From Gonatopus flavifemur (lineage: Eukaryota > Arthropoda > Insecta > Hymenoptera > Dryinidae): DNA of 64,000 nucleotides. The stretch spans positions 2,656,001 through 2,720,000 of the forward strand of contig JAFFJZ010000017.1 of NCBI GenBank assembly GCA_018340375.1, in the 5' to 3' direction. Positions within the stretch are counted from its first letter, which is position 1. Each line of letters begins with the position of its first letter. Made by a program: the position numbers and the translations under genes. The notes under the pieces are model-generated. The model saw only the letters and a list, made by a program, of their open reading frames with translations, searched no databases and had not been told where the DNA came from. This document shows positions 24,842 through 39,251 of the stretch, piece by piece.

Positions 24842-27800
24842 GTTTGTACCCTGAATCCGGATGAGATAGAGCATTTTGAAACTCCTAATCCTGTAGGTTT
24901 TCAACTTTCGGGAGCTATAAAATGACTTAAAAAGATTCCGGCAAAAATCCTGCCTGGATCACAATGATCCCCACATGTCAGAGTATGATTCCACCCAGTA
25001 TCATCGTTTGTACCCTGAATCCGGATGAGATAGTGCATTTGAAGACAAAAGAGTTGTAATTTCGTAACTTTCGGGCGCTATAAAATGACTTAGGAGATTC
25101 CGGCAAAAATCCTGATGGATCACAATGATGCCCACATGCCAGAGTATCATTCCACCCAGTATCATCGTTTGCACCCTAAATCCGGATGAGATAGAGCATT
25201 TGAAGACAAAAGAGTTGTAATTTCGTAACTTTCGGGCGCTATAAAATGACTTAGGAGATTCCGGCAAAAATTCTGCCTGGATCACAATGATCCCCACATG
25301 CCGGGGTATGATTCCACCCAGTATCATCGTTTGTACCCTGAATCCGGATGAGATAGAGCATTTTGAAACTCCTAATCCTGTAATTCTTCAACTTTCGGGA
25401 GCTATAAAATGACTCAGGAGATTCCGGCAAAAATTCTGCCTGGATCACAATGATCCCCACATGCCAGAATATGATTTCACCCAGTATCATCGTTTGTACC
25501 CTGAATATGGATGAGATAGAGCATTTGAAGACAAAAGAGTTGTAATTTCGTAACTTTCGGGCGCTATAAAATGACTTAGGAGATTCCGGCAAAAATTCTG
25601 CCTGAATCACAATGATCCCCACATGCCGGAGTATGATTCCACCAAGTATCATCGTTTGTACCCTGAATCCGGATGAGATAGAGCATTTTGAAACTCCTAA
25701 TCCTGTAATTTTTCAACTTCCGGGGGCTATAAAATGACTTAGGAGATTCCGGCAAGAATTCTGCCTGGATCACAATGACCCCCACATGCCAGAGTATGAT
25801 TTCACCCAGTATCATCGTTTGTACCCTGAATCCGGATGAGATAGAGCATTTTGAAACTCCTAATCCTGTAGGTTTTCAACTTTCGGGAGCTATAAAATGA
25901 CTTAAAAAGATTCCGGCAAAAATCCTGCCTGGATCACAATGATCCCCACATGTCAGAGTATGATTCCACTCAGTATCGTCGTTTGTACCCTGAATCCGGA
26001 TGAGATAGTGCATTTGAAGACAAAAGAGTTGTAATTTCGTAACTTTTGGGCGCTATAAAATGACTTAGGAGATTCCGGCAAAAATTCTGCCTGGATCACA
26101 ATGATCCCCACATGCCAGAATATGATTTTACCCAGTATTATCGTTTGTACCCTGAATCCGGTTGAGATAGAGCATTTTGAAACTCCTAATCCTGTAATTT
26201 TTCAACTTTCGGGAGCTATAAAATGACTTAGGAGATTCCGGCAAAAATCCTGCCTGGATCACAATGATTCCCACATGCCAGAGTATGATTTCACCTACTA
26301 TCATAGTTTGTACCCTAAATCCGGATGGGATAGAGCATTTGAAGACAAAAAAGTTGTAATTCCGTAACTTTCGGGTGCTATAAAATGACTTAGGAGATTC
26401 CGGCGAAAATCCTGCCTGGATCACAATGATCCCCACATGTCAGAGTATGATTCATTCCAGTATCATCGTTTGTACCCTGAATCCGGATGGGATAAAGCAT
26501 TTTGAAACTCCTAATCCTGTAATTTTTCAACTTTCGGGTGCTATAAAATCACTTAGGAGATTCCGGCAAAAATTCTGCCTGGATCACAATGATCCCCACA
26601 TGCCAGAGTATGATTCCACCTAGTATCATCGTTTGTACCCTAAATCCGGATGGGATAGAGCATTTGAAGACAAAAAAGTTGTAATTCCGTAACTTTCGGG
26701 TGCTATAAAATGACTTAGGAGATTCCGGCGAAAATCCTGCCTGGATCACAATGATCCTCGCATGTCAGAGTATGATTCCATCCAGTATCATCGTTTGTAC
26801 CCTAAATGCGGATGAGATAGAGCATTTGAAGACAAAAGAGTTGTAATTTCGTAACTTTCGGGCGCTATAAAATGACTTAGGAGATTCCGGCGAAAATTCT
26901 GCCTGGATCACAATGATCCCCACATGCCAGAGTATGATTTCACCCAGTATCATAGTTTGTACCCCAAATCCGGATGGGATAGAGCATTTGAAGACAAAAG
27001 AGTTGTAATTTCGGAACTTTCGGGTGCTATAAGATGACTTAGGAGATTCCGGCAAAAATTCTGCCTGGATCACAATGATCCTCACATGCCAGAGTATGAT
27101 TCCACCCAGTATCATCGTTTGTACCCTAAATCCGGATGGGATAGAGCATTTGAAGACAAAAAAGTTGTAATTCCGTAACTTTCGGGTGCTATAAAATGAC
27201 TTAGGAGATTCCGGCGAAAATCCTGCCTGGATCACAATGATCCTCACATGTCAGGGTATGATTCCATCCAGTATCATCGTTTGTACCCTAAATGCGGATG
27301 AGATAGAGCATTTGAAGACAAAAGAGTTGTAATTTCGTAACTTTCGGGCGCTATAAAATGACTTAGGAGATTCCGGCGAAAATCCTGCCTGGATCACAAT
27401 GATACCCACATGCCGGGGTATGATTCCACCCAGTATCATCGTTTGTACCCTGAATCCGGATGAGATAGAGCATTTTGAAACTCCTAATCCTGTAATTCTT
27501 CAACTTTCGGGAGCTATAAAATGACTCAGGAGATTCCGGCAAAAATTCTGCCTGGATCACAATGATCCCCACATGCCAGAATATGATTTCACCCAGTATC
27601 ATCGTTTGTACCCTGAATATGGATGAGATAGAGCATTTGAAGACAAAAGAGTTGTAATTTCGTAACTTTCGGGCGCTATAAAATGACTTAGGAGATTCCG
27701 GCAAAAATTCTGCCTGGATCACAATGATCCCCACATGCCAGAGTATGATTCCACCCAGTATCATCGTTTGTACCCTGAATCCGGATGAGATAGAGCATTT

Positions 27801-30800
27801 TGAAACTCCTAATCCTGTAATTCTTCAACTTTCGGGAGCTATAAAATGACTCAGGAGATTCCGGCAAAAATTCTGCCTGGATCACAATGATCCCCACATG
27901 CCAGAATATGATTTCACCCAGTATCATCGTTTGTACCCTGAATATGGATGAGATAGAGCATTTGGAGACAAAAGAGTTGTAATTTCGTAACTTTCGGGCG
28001 CTATAGAATGACTAAGGAGATTCCGGCAAAAATTCTGCCTGGATCACAATGATCCCCACATGCCGGAGTATGATTCCACCAAGTATCATCGTTTGTACCC
28101 TGAATCCGGATGAGATAGAGCATTTTGAAACTCCTAATCCTGTAATTTTTCAACTTCCGGGGGCTATAAAATGACTTAGGAGATTCCGGCAAGAATTCTG
28201 CCTGGATCACAATGACCCCCACATGCCAGAGTATGATTTCACCCAGTATCATCGTTTGTACCCTGAATCCGGATGAGATAGAGCATTTTGAAACTCCTAA
28301 TCCTGTAGGTTTTCAACTTTCGGGAGCTATAAAATGACTTAAAAAGATTCCGGCGAAAATTCTGCCTGGATCACAAAGATCCCCACATGCCAGAGTATGA
28401 TTCCACCCAGTATCATAGTTTGTACCCCAAATCCGGATGGGATAGAGCATTTAAAGACAAAAGAGTTGTAATTTCGGAACTTTCGGGTGCTATAAGATGA
28501 CTTAGGAGCTTCCGGCGAAAATTCTGCTCGGATCACAATGGTCCCCACATGCCAGAGCATGATTCCACCAAGTATCATCGTTTGTACCCTAAATCCGGAT
28601 GGGATAAAGCATTTTGAAACTCCTAATCCTGTAATTTTTCAACTTTCGGGTGCTATAAAATCACTTAGGAGATTCCGGCAAAAATTCTGCCTGAATCACA
28701 ATGATCCCCACATGCCAGAGTATGATTCCACCTAGTATCATCGTTTGTACCCTAAATCCGGATGAGATAGAGCATTTGAAGACAAAAAAATTGTAATTCC
28801 GTAACTTTCGGGAGCTATAAAATGACTCAGGAGATTCCGGCAAAAATTCTGCCTGGATCACAATGATCCCCACATGCCAGAATATGATTTCACCCAGTAT
28901 TATCGTTTGTACCCTGAATCCGGTTGAGATAGAGCATTTTGAAACACCTAATCCTGTAATTTTTCAACTTTCGGGAGCTTTAAGATGACTTAGGAGATTC
29001 CGGCAAAAATCCTGCCTGGATCACAATGATTCCCACATGCCAGAGTATGATTTCACCCAGTATTATAGTTTGTACCCTAAATCCGGATGGGATAGAGCAT
29101 TTGAAGACAAAAAAGTTGTAATTCCGTAACTTTCGGGTGCTATAAAATGACTTAGGAGATTCCGGCGAAAATCCTGCCTGGATCACAATGATCCTCACAT
29201 GTCAGGGTATGATTTCACCCAGTATTATAGTTTGTACCCTAAATCCGGATGGGATAGAGCATTTGAAGACAAAAAAGTTGTAATTCCGTAACTTTCGGGT
29301 GCTATAAAATGACTTAGGAGATTCCGGCGAAAATCCTGCCTGGATCACAATGATCCTCACATGTCAGAGTATGATTCCACCCAGTATCATCGTTTGTACC
29401 CTAAATCCGGATGGGATAGAGCATTTGAAGACAAAAAAGTTGTAATTCCGTAACTTTCGGGTGCTATAAAATGACTTAGGAGATTCCGGCGAAAATCCTG
29501 CCTGGATCACAATGATCCTCACATGTCAGGGTATGATTCCATCCAGTATCATCGTTTGTACCCTAAATGCGGATGAGATAGAGCATTTGAAGACAAAAGA
29601 GTTGTAATTTCGTAACTTTCGGGCGCTATAAAATGACTTAGGAGATTCCGGCGAAAATCCTGCCTGGATCACAATGATACCCACATGCCGGGGTATGATT
29701 CCACCCAGTATCATCGTTTGTACCCTGAATCCGGATGAGATAGAGCATTTTGAAACTCCTAATCCTGTAATTCTTCAACTTTCGGGAGCTATAAAATGAC
29801 TCAGGAGATTCCGGCAAAAATTCTGCCTCGATCACAATGATCCCCACATGCCAGAATATGATTTCACCCAGTATCATCGTTTGTACCCTGAATATGGATG
29901 AGATAGAGCATTTGAAGACAAAAGAGTTGTAATTTCGTAACTTTCGGGCGCTATAAAATGACTTAGGAGATTCCGGCAAAAATCCTGATGGATCACAATG
30001 ATGCCCACATGCCAGAGTATCATTCCACCCAGTATCATCGTTTGCACCCTAAATCCGGATGAGATAGAGCATTTGAAGACAAAAGAGTTGTAATTTCGTA
30101 ACTTTCGGGCGCTATAAAATGACTTAGGAGATTCCGGCAAAAATTCTGCCTGGATCACAATGATCCCCACATGCCGGGGTATGATTCCACCCAGTATCAT
30201 CGTTTGTACCCTGAATCCGGTTGAGATAGAGCATTTTGAAACTCCTAATCCTGTAATTCTTCAACTTTCGGGAGCTATAAAATGACTCAGGAGATTCCGG
30301 CAAAAATTCTGCCTGGATCACAATGATCCCCACATGCCAGAATATGATTTCACCCAGTATCATCGTTTGTACCCTGAATATGGATGAGATAGAGCATTTG
30401 AAGACAAAAGAGTTGTAATTTCGTAACTTTCGGGCGCTATAAAATGACTTAGGAGATTCCGGCAAAAATTCTGCCTGGATCACAATGATCCCCACATGCC
30501 GGAGTATGATTCCACCAAGTATCATCGTTTGTACCCTGAATCCGGATGAGATAGAGCATTTTGAAACTCCTAATCCTGTAATTTTTCAACTTCCGGGGGC
30601 TATAAAATGACTTAGGAGATTCCGGCAAGAATTCTGCCTGGATCACAATGACCCCCACATGCCAGAGTATGATTTCACCCAGTATCATCGTTTGTACCCT
30701 GAATCCGGATGAGATAGAGCATTTTGAAACTCCTAATCCTGTAGGTTTTTAACTTTCGGGAGCTATAAAATGACTTAGGAGATTCCGGCAAAAATCCTGC

Positions 30801-33800
30801 CTGGATCACAATGATCCCCACATGTCAGAGTATGATTCCACTCAGTATCGTCGTTTGTACCCTGAATCCGGATGAGATAGTGCATTTGAAGACAAAAGAG
30901 TTGTAATTTCGTAACTTTTGGGCGCTATAAAATGACTTAGGAGATTCCGGCAAAAATTCTGCCTGGATCACAATGATCCCCACATGCCAGAATATGATTT
31001 TACCCAGTATTATCGTTTGTACCCTGAATCCGGTTGAGATAGAGCATTTTGAAACTCCTAATCCTGTAATTTTTCAACTTTCGGGAGCTATAAAATGACT
31101 TAGGAGATTCCGGCAAAAATCCTGCCTGGATCACAATGATTCCCACATGCCAGAGTATGATTTCACCCACTATTATAGTTTGTACCCTAAATCCGGATGG
31201 GATAGAGCATTTGAAGACAAAAAAGTTGTAATTCCGTAACTTTCGGGTGCTATAAAATGACTTAGGAGATTCCGGCGAAAATCCTGCCTGGATCACAATG
31301 ATCCCCACATGTCAGAGTATGATTCCACCCAGTATCATCGTTTGTACCCTGAATCCGGATGGGATAAAGCATTTTGAAACTCCTAATCCTGTAATTTTTC
31401 AACTTTCGGGTGCTATAAAATCACTTTGAGATTCCGGCAAAAATTCTGCCTGGATCACAATGATCCCCACATGCCAGAGTATGATTCCACCTAGTATCAT
31501 CGTTTGTACCCTAAATCCGGATGGGATAGAGCATTTGAAGACAAAAAAGTTGTAATTCCGTAACTTTCGGGTGCTATAAAATGACTTAGGAGATTCCGGC
31601 GAAAATCCTGCCTGGATCACAATGATCCTCACATGTCAGAGTATGATTCCATCCAGTATCATCGTTTGTACCCCAAATGCGGATGAGATAGAGCATTTGA
31701 AGACAAAAGAGTTGTAATTTCGTAACTTTCGGGCGCTATAAAATGACTTAGGAGATTCCGGCGAAAATTCTGCCTGGATCACAATGATCCCCACATGCCA
31801 GAGTATGATTTCACCCAGTATCATAGTTTGTACCCCAAATCCGGATGGGATAGAGCATTTAAAGACAAAAGAGTTGTAATTTCGGAACTTTCGGGTGCTA
31901 TAAGATGACTTAGGAGCTTCCGGCAAAAATTCTGCTCGGATCACAATGGTCCTCACATGCCAGAGTATGATTCCACTAAGTATCATCGTTTGTACCCTAA
32001 ATCCGGATGGGATAAAGCATTTTGAAACTCCTGATCCTGTAATTTTTCAACTTTCGGGTGCTATAAAATCACTTAGGAGATTCCGGCAAAAATTCTGCCT
32101 GGATCACAATGATCCCCACATGCCGGGGTATGATTCTACCCAGTATCATCGTTTGTACCCTGAATCCGGATGAGATAGAGCATTTTGAAACTCCTAATCC
32201 TGTAGTTCTTCAACTTTCGAGCTATAAAATGACTTAGGAGATTCCGGTAAAAATCCTGCCTGGATCACAATGATTCCCACATGCCAGAGTATGATTTCAC
32301 CCAGTATTATAGTTTGTACCCTAAATCCGGATGGGATAGAGCATTTGAAGACAAAAAAGTTGTAATTCCGTAACTTTCGGGTGCTATAAAATGACTTAGG
32401 AGATTCCGGCGAAAATCCTGCCTGGATCACAATGATCCTCACATGTCAGAGTATGATTCCACCCAGTATCATCGTTTGTACCCTAAATCCGGATGGGATA
32501 GAGCATTTGAAGACAAGAAAGTTGTAATTCCGTAACTTTCGGGTGCTATAAAATGACTTAGGAGATTCCGGCGAAAATCCTGCCTGGATCACAATGATCC
32601 TCACATGTCAGGGTATGATTCCATCCAGTATCATCGTTCGTACCCTAAATGCGGATGAGATAGAGCATTTGAAGACAAAAGAGTTGTAATTTCGTAACTT
32701 TCGGGCGCTATAAAATGACTTAGGAGATTCCGGCGAAAATTCTGCCTGGATCACAATGATCCCCACATGCCAGAGTATGATTTCACCCAGTATCATAGTT
32801 TGTACCCCAAATCCGGATGGGATAGAGCATTTAAAGACAAAAGAGTTGTAATTTCGGAACTTTCGGGTGCTATAAGATGACTTAGGAGCTTCCGGCAAAA
32901 ATTCTGCTCGGATCACAATGGTCCCCACATGCCAGAGCATGATTCCACCAAGTATCATCGTTTGTACCCTAAATCCGGATGGGATAAAGCATTTTGAAAC
33001 TCCTAATCCTGTAATTTTTCAACTTTCGGGTGCTATAAAATCACTTAGGAGATTCCGGCAAAAATTCTGCCTGAATCACAATGATCCCCACATGCCAGAG
33101 TATGATTCCACCTAGTATCATCGTTTGTACCCTAAATCCGGATGAGATAGAGCATTTGAAGACAAAAAAATTGTAATTCCGTAACTTTCGGGAGCTATAA
33201 AATGACTCAGGAGATTCCGGCAAAAATTCTGCCTGGATCACAATGATCCCCACATGCCAGAATATGATTTCACCCAGTATTATCGTTTGTACCCTGAATC
33301 CGGTTGAGATAGAGCATTTTGAAACACCTAATCCTGTAATTTTTCAACTTTCGGGAGCTATAAGATGACTTAGGAGATTCCGGCAAAAATCCTGCCTGGA
33401 TCACAATGATTCCCACATGCCAGAGTATGATTTCACCCAGTATTATAGTTTGTACCCTAAATCCGGATGGGATAGAGCATTTGAAGACAAAAAAGTTGTA
33501 ATTCCGTAACTTTCGGGTGCTATAAAATGACTTAGGAGATTCCGGCGAAAATCCTGCCTGGATCACAATGATCCTCACATGTCAGAGTATGATTCCATCC
33601 AGTATCATCGTTTGTACCCTAAATGCGGATGAGATAGAGCATTTGAAGACAAAAGAGTTGTAATTTCGTAACTTTCGGGCGCTATAAAATGACTTAGGAG
33701 ATTCCGGCGAAAATTCTGCCTGGATCACGAAGATCCCCACATGCCAGAGTATGATTTCACCCAGTATCATAGTTTGTACCCCAAATCCGGATGGCATAGA

Positions 33801-36800
33801 GCATTTAAAGACAAAAGAGTTGTAATTTCGGAACTTTCGGGTGCTATGAGATGACTTAGGAGCTTCCGGCAAAAATTCTGCTCGGATCACAATGGTCCCC
33901 ACATGCCAGAGTATGATTCCACCAAGTATCATCGTTTGTACCCTAAATCCGGATGGGATAAAGCATTTTGAAACTCCTAATCCTGTAATTTTTCAACTTT
34001 CGGGTGCTATAAAATCACTTAGGAGATTCCGGCAAAATACTGCCTGGATCACAATGATCCCCACATGCCAGAGTATGATTCCACCTAGTATCATCGTTTG
34101 TACCCTAAATCCGGATGGGATAGAGCATTTGAAGACAAAAAAGTTGTAATTCCGTAACTTTCGGGTGCTATAAAATGACTTAGGAGATTCCGGCGAAAAT
34201 CCTGCCTGGATCACAATGATCCTCACATGTCAGAGTATGATTCCATCCAGTATCATCGTTTGTACCCTAAATGCGGATGAGATAGAGCATTTGAAGACAA
34301 AAGAGTTGTAATTTCGTAACTTTCGGGCGCTATAAAATGACTTAGGAGATTCCGGCGAAAATTCTGCCTGGATCACAATGATCCCCACATGCCAGAGTAT
34401 GATTTCACCCAGTATCATAGTTTGTACCCCAAATCCGGATGGGATAGAGCATTTAAAGACAAAAGAGTTGTAATTTCGGAACTTTCGGGTGCTATAAGAT
34501 GACTTAGGAGCTTCCGGCAAAAATTCTGCTCGGATCACAATGGTCCTCACATGCCAGAGTATGATTCCACCAAGTATCATCGTTTGTACCCTAAATCCGG
34601 ATGGGATAAAGCATTTTGAAACTCCTAATCCTGTAATTTTTCAACTTTCGGGTGCTATAAAATCACTTAGGAGATTCCGGCAAAAATTCTGCCTGGATCA
34701 CAATGATCCCCACATGTCAGAGTATGATTCCACCCAGTATCATCGTTTGTACCCCAAATGCGGATGACATAGAGCATTTGAAGACAAAAGAGTTGTAATT
34801 TCGTAACTTTCGGGCGCTATAAAATGACTTTGGAGATTCCGGCGAAAATTCTGCCTGGATCACAAAGATCCCCACATGCCAGAGTATGATTCCACCCAGT
34901 ATCATAGTTTGTACCCCAAATCCGGATGGGATAGAGCATTTAAAGACAAAAGAGTTGTAATTTCGGAACTTTCGGGTGCTATAAGATGACTTAGGAGCTT
35001 CCGGCAAAAATTCTGCTCGGATCACAATGGTCCCCACATGCCAGAGTATGATTCCACCAAGTATCATCGTTTGTACCCTAAATCCGGATGGGATAAAGCA
35101 TTTTGAAACTCCTAATCCTGTAATTTTTCAACTTTCGGGTGCTATAAAATCACTTAGGAGATTCCGGCAAAAATTCTGCCTGGATCACAATGATCCCCAC
35201 ATGCCAGAGTATGATTCCACCTAGTATCATCGTTCGTACCCTGAATCCGGATGAGATAGAGCATTTGAAGACAAAAAAATTGTAATTCCGTAACTTTCGG
35301 GTGCTATAAAATGACTTAGGAGATTCCGGCAAAAATTCTGCCTGGATCACAATGATCCCCACATGCCAGAGTATGATTTCGCCAAGTATCATCGTTCTTA
35401 CCCTAAATCCGGTTGAGATAGAGCATTTTGAAACTCCTAATCCTGTAATTTTTCAACTTTCAGGAGCTATAAAATGACTTAGGAGATTCCGGCAGAAATC
35501 CTGATGGATCACAATGATGCCCACATGCCAGAGTATCATTCCACCCAGTATCATCGTTTGTACCCTAAATCCGGATGAGATAGAGCATTTGAAGACAAAA
35601 GAGTTGTAATTTCGTAACTTTCGGGCGCTATAAAATGACTTAGGAGATTCCGGCAAAAATTCTGCCTGGATCACAATGATCCCCACATGCCGGGGTATGA
35701 TTCTACCCAGTATCATCGTTTGTACCCTGAATCCGGATGAGATAGAGCATTTTGAAACTCCTAATCCTGTAGTTCTTCAACTTTCGGGAGCTATAAAATG
35801 ACTTAGGAGATTCCGGTAAAAATCCTGCCTGGATCACAATGATTCCCACATGCCAGAGTATGATTTCACCCAGTATTATAGTTTGTACCCTAAATCCGGA
35901 TGGGATAGAGCATTTGAAGACAAAAAAGTTGTAATTCCGTAACTTTCGGGTGCTATAAAATGACTTAGGAGATTCCGGCGAAAATCCTGCCTGGATCACA
36001 ATGATCCTCACATGTCAGAGTATGATTCCACCCAGTATCATCGTTTGTACCCTAAATGCGGATGAGATAGAGCATTTGAAGACAAAAGAGTTGTAATTTC
36101 GTAACTTTCGGGCGCTATAAAATGACTTAGGAGTTTCCGGCGAAAATTCTGCCTGGATCACGAAGATCCCCACATGCCAGAGTATGATTTCACCCAGTAT
36201 CATAGTTTGTACCCCAAATCCGGATGGCATAGAGCATTTAAAGACAAAAGAGTTGTAATTTCGGAACTTCCGGGTGCTATGAGATGACTTAGGAGCTTCC
36301 GGCAAAAATTCTGCTCGGATCACAATGGTCCCCACATGCCAGAGTATGATTCCACCAAGTATCATCGTTTGTACCCTAAATCCGGATGGGATAAAGCATT
36401 TTGAAACTCCTAATCCTGTAATTTTTCAACTTTCGGGTGCTATAAAATCACTTAGGAGATTCCGGCAAAAATTCTGCCTGGATCACAATGATCCCCACAT
36501 GCCAGAGTATGATTCCACCTAGTATCATCGTTTGTACCCTAAATCCGGATGGGATAGAGCATTTGAAGACAAAAAAGTTGTAATTCCGTAACTTTCGGGT
36601 GCTATAAAATGACTTAGGAGATTCCGGCGAAAATCCTGCCTGGATCACAATGATCCTCACATGTCAGAGTATGATTCCATCCAGTATCATCGTTTGTACC
36701 CTAAATGCGGATGAGATAGAGCATTTGAAGACAAAAGAGTTGTAATTTCGTAACTTTCGGGCGCTATAAAATGACTTAGGAGATTCCGGCGAAAATTCTG

Positions 36801-39251
36801 CCTGGATCACAATGATCCCCACATGCCAGAGTATGATTTCACCCAGTATCATAGTTTGTACCCCAAATCCGGATGGGATAGAGCATTTAAAGACAAAAGA
36901 GTTGTAATTTCGGAACTTTCGGGTGCTATAAGATGACTTAGGAGCTTCCGGCAAAAATTCTGCTCGGATCACAATGGTCCTCACATGCCAGAGTATGATT
37001 CCACCAAGTATCATCGTTTGTACCCTAAATCCGGATGGGATAAAGCATTTTGAAACTCCTAATCCTGTAATTTTTCAACTTTCGGGTGCTATAAAATCAC
37101 TTAGGAGATTCCGGCAAAAATTCTGCCTGGATCACAATGATCCCCACATGTCAGAGTATGATTCCACCCAGTATCATCGTTTGTACCCCAAATGCGGATG
37201 AGATAGAGCATTTGAAGACAAAAGAGTTGTAATTTCGTAACTTTCGGGCGCTATAAAATGACTTTGGAGATTCCGGCGAAAATTCTGCCTGGATCACAAA
37301 GATCCCCACATGCCAGAGTATGATTCCACCCAGTATCATAGTTTGTACCCCAAATCCGGATGGGATAGAGCATTTAAAGACAAAAGAGTTGTAATTTCGG
37401 AACTTTCGGGTGCTATAAGATGACTTAGGAGCTTCCGGCAAAAATTCTGCTCGGATCACAATGGTCCCCACATGCCAGAGTATGATTCCACCAAGTATCA
37501 TCGTTTGTACCCTAAATCCGGATGGGATAAAGCATTTTGAAACTCCTAATCCTGTAATTTTTCAACTTTCGGGTGCTATAAAATCACTTAGGAGATTCCG
37601 GCAAAAATTCTGCCTGGATCACAATGATCCCCACATGCCAGAGTATGATTCCACCTAGTATCATCGTTTGTACCCTAAATCCGGATGAGATAGAGCATTT
37701 GAAGACAAAAAAATTGTAATTCCGTAACTTTCGGGTGCTATAAAATGACTTAGGAGCTTCCGGCAAAAATTCTGCTCGGATCACAATGGTCCCCACATGC
37801 CAGAGTATGATTCCACCAAGTATCATCGTTTGTACCCTAGATCCGGATGGGATAAAGCATTTTGAAACTCCTAATCCTGTAGTTCTTCAACTTTCGGGAG
37901 CTATAAAATGACTCAGGAGATTCCGGCAAAAATTCTGCCTGGATCACAATGATCCCCACATGCCAGAATATGATTTCACACAGTATTATCGTTTGTACCC
38001 TGAATCCGGTTGAGATAGAGCATTTTGAAACACCTAATCCTGTAATTTTTCAACTTTCGGGAGCTATAAGATGACTTAGGAGATTCCGGCAAGAATCCTG
38101 CCTGGATCACAATGATTCCCACATGCCAGAGTATGATTTCACCCAGTATTATAGTTTGTACCCTCAATCCGGATGGGATAGAGCATTTGAAGACAAAAGA
38201 GTTGTAATTTCGTAACTTTCGGGCGCTATAAAATGACTTAGGAGATTCCGGCAAAAATCCTGATGGATCACAATGATGCCCACATGCCAGAGTATCATTC
38301 CACCCAGTATCATCGTTTGCACCCTAAATCCGGATGAGATAGAGCATTTGAAGACAAAAGAGTTGTAATTTCGTAACTTTCGGGCGCTATAAAATGACTT
38401 AGGAGATTCCGGCAAAAATTCTGCCTGGATCACAATGATCCCCACATGCCGGGGTATGATTCCACCCAGTATCATCGTTTGTACCCTGAATCCGGATGAG
38501 ATAGGGCATTTTGAAACTCCTAATCCTGTAATTCTTCAACTTTCGGGAGCTATAAAATGACTCAGGAGATTCCGGCAAAAATTCTGCCTGGATCACAATG
38601 ATCCCCACATGCCAGAATATGATTTCACCCAGTATCATCGTTTGTACCCTGAATATGGATGAGATAGAGCATTTGAAGACAAAAGAGTTGTAATTTCGTA
38701 ACTTTCGGGCGCTATAAAATGACTTAGGAGATTCCGGCAAAAATTCTGCCTGGATCACAATGATCCCCACATGCCGGAGTATGATTCCACCAAGTATCAT
38801 CGTTTGTACCCTGAATCCGGATGAGATAGAGCATTTTGAAACTCCTAATCCTGTAATTTTTCAACTTCCGGGGGCTATAAAATGACTTAGGAGATTCCGG
38901 CAAGAATTCTGCCTGGATCACAATGACCCCCACATGCCAGAGTATGATTTCACCCAGTATCATCGTTTGTACCCTGAATCCGGATGAGATAGAGCATTTT
39001 GAAACTCCTAATCCTGTAGGTTTTCAACTTTCGGGAGCTATAAAATGACTTAAAAAGATTCCGGCAAAATCCTGCCTGGATCACAATGATCCCCACATGT
39101 CAGAGTATGATTCCACCCAGTCTCATCGTTTGTACCCTGAATCCGGATGAGATAGAGCATTGGAAGACAAAAGAGTTGTAATTTCGTAACTTTCGGGCGC
39201 TATAAAATGACTTAGGAGATTCCGGCAAAATCCTGATGGATCACAATGATC
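24842..39251. repeat. Family III satellite block, mixed HORs
   Basis: From 24842 new monomer variants appear: A units with CCTGTAGGTTTTCAAC followed by ATGACTTAAAAAGATTCC, B units with GAATATGGATGAG, and units with CAGTATCGTCG and GATAGTGCATTTG. These mix with family II trimers. Repeat offsets include 4873 bp (25037-26980 with 29910-31850, about 30 monomers) and 2434 bp (34540 region with 36974 region, 15 monomers). The segment 34.7-37.5 kb closely repeats 12.6-14.5 kb. The block loses its regular form at about 39252. Confidence 0.88.
28347..33570. repeat. Long near-identical segment, copy 1
   Basis: About 5.2 kb (32 monomers) matches 55618-60845 in monomer order and variants. The offset starts at 27271 and rises to 27275 through single small indels: ATGACTTAGGAG versus ATGACTTAAAAAG near 30772, CACTTTGAG versus CACTTAGGAG near 31424, and a 2-bp loss in TTTCGAGC near 32216. 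The copies lie on opposite sides of the distorted block. Confidence 0.85.

Larger units (their letters stand above)
1..39251. repeat. Left satellite domain, about 162-bp tandem monomers
   Basis: Continuous head-to-tail satellite array of roughly 240 monomers in one orientation. Each monomer can be phased from GTTTGTACCC and carries the landmarks AATCCGGATGAGATAGAGCA, TTTCGGG, CTATAAAATGAC, GATTCCGGCAAAAATTCTGC, GGATCACAATGATCCCC and AGAGTATGATT. Measured spacings between successive GTTTGT phases are 161-164 bp. I found no inversion, transposon or unique insertion in this stretch. The role is probably structural heterochromatin; a centromeric role is possible but not shown by sequence alone. 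Confidence 0.97.

Noticed and set aside
1..39251. CRISPR array
   Set aside because: Repeats are about 162 bp with no unique spacers; the whole unit is repeated, which is satellite and not repeat-spacer structure.
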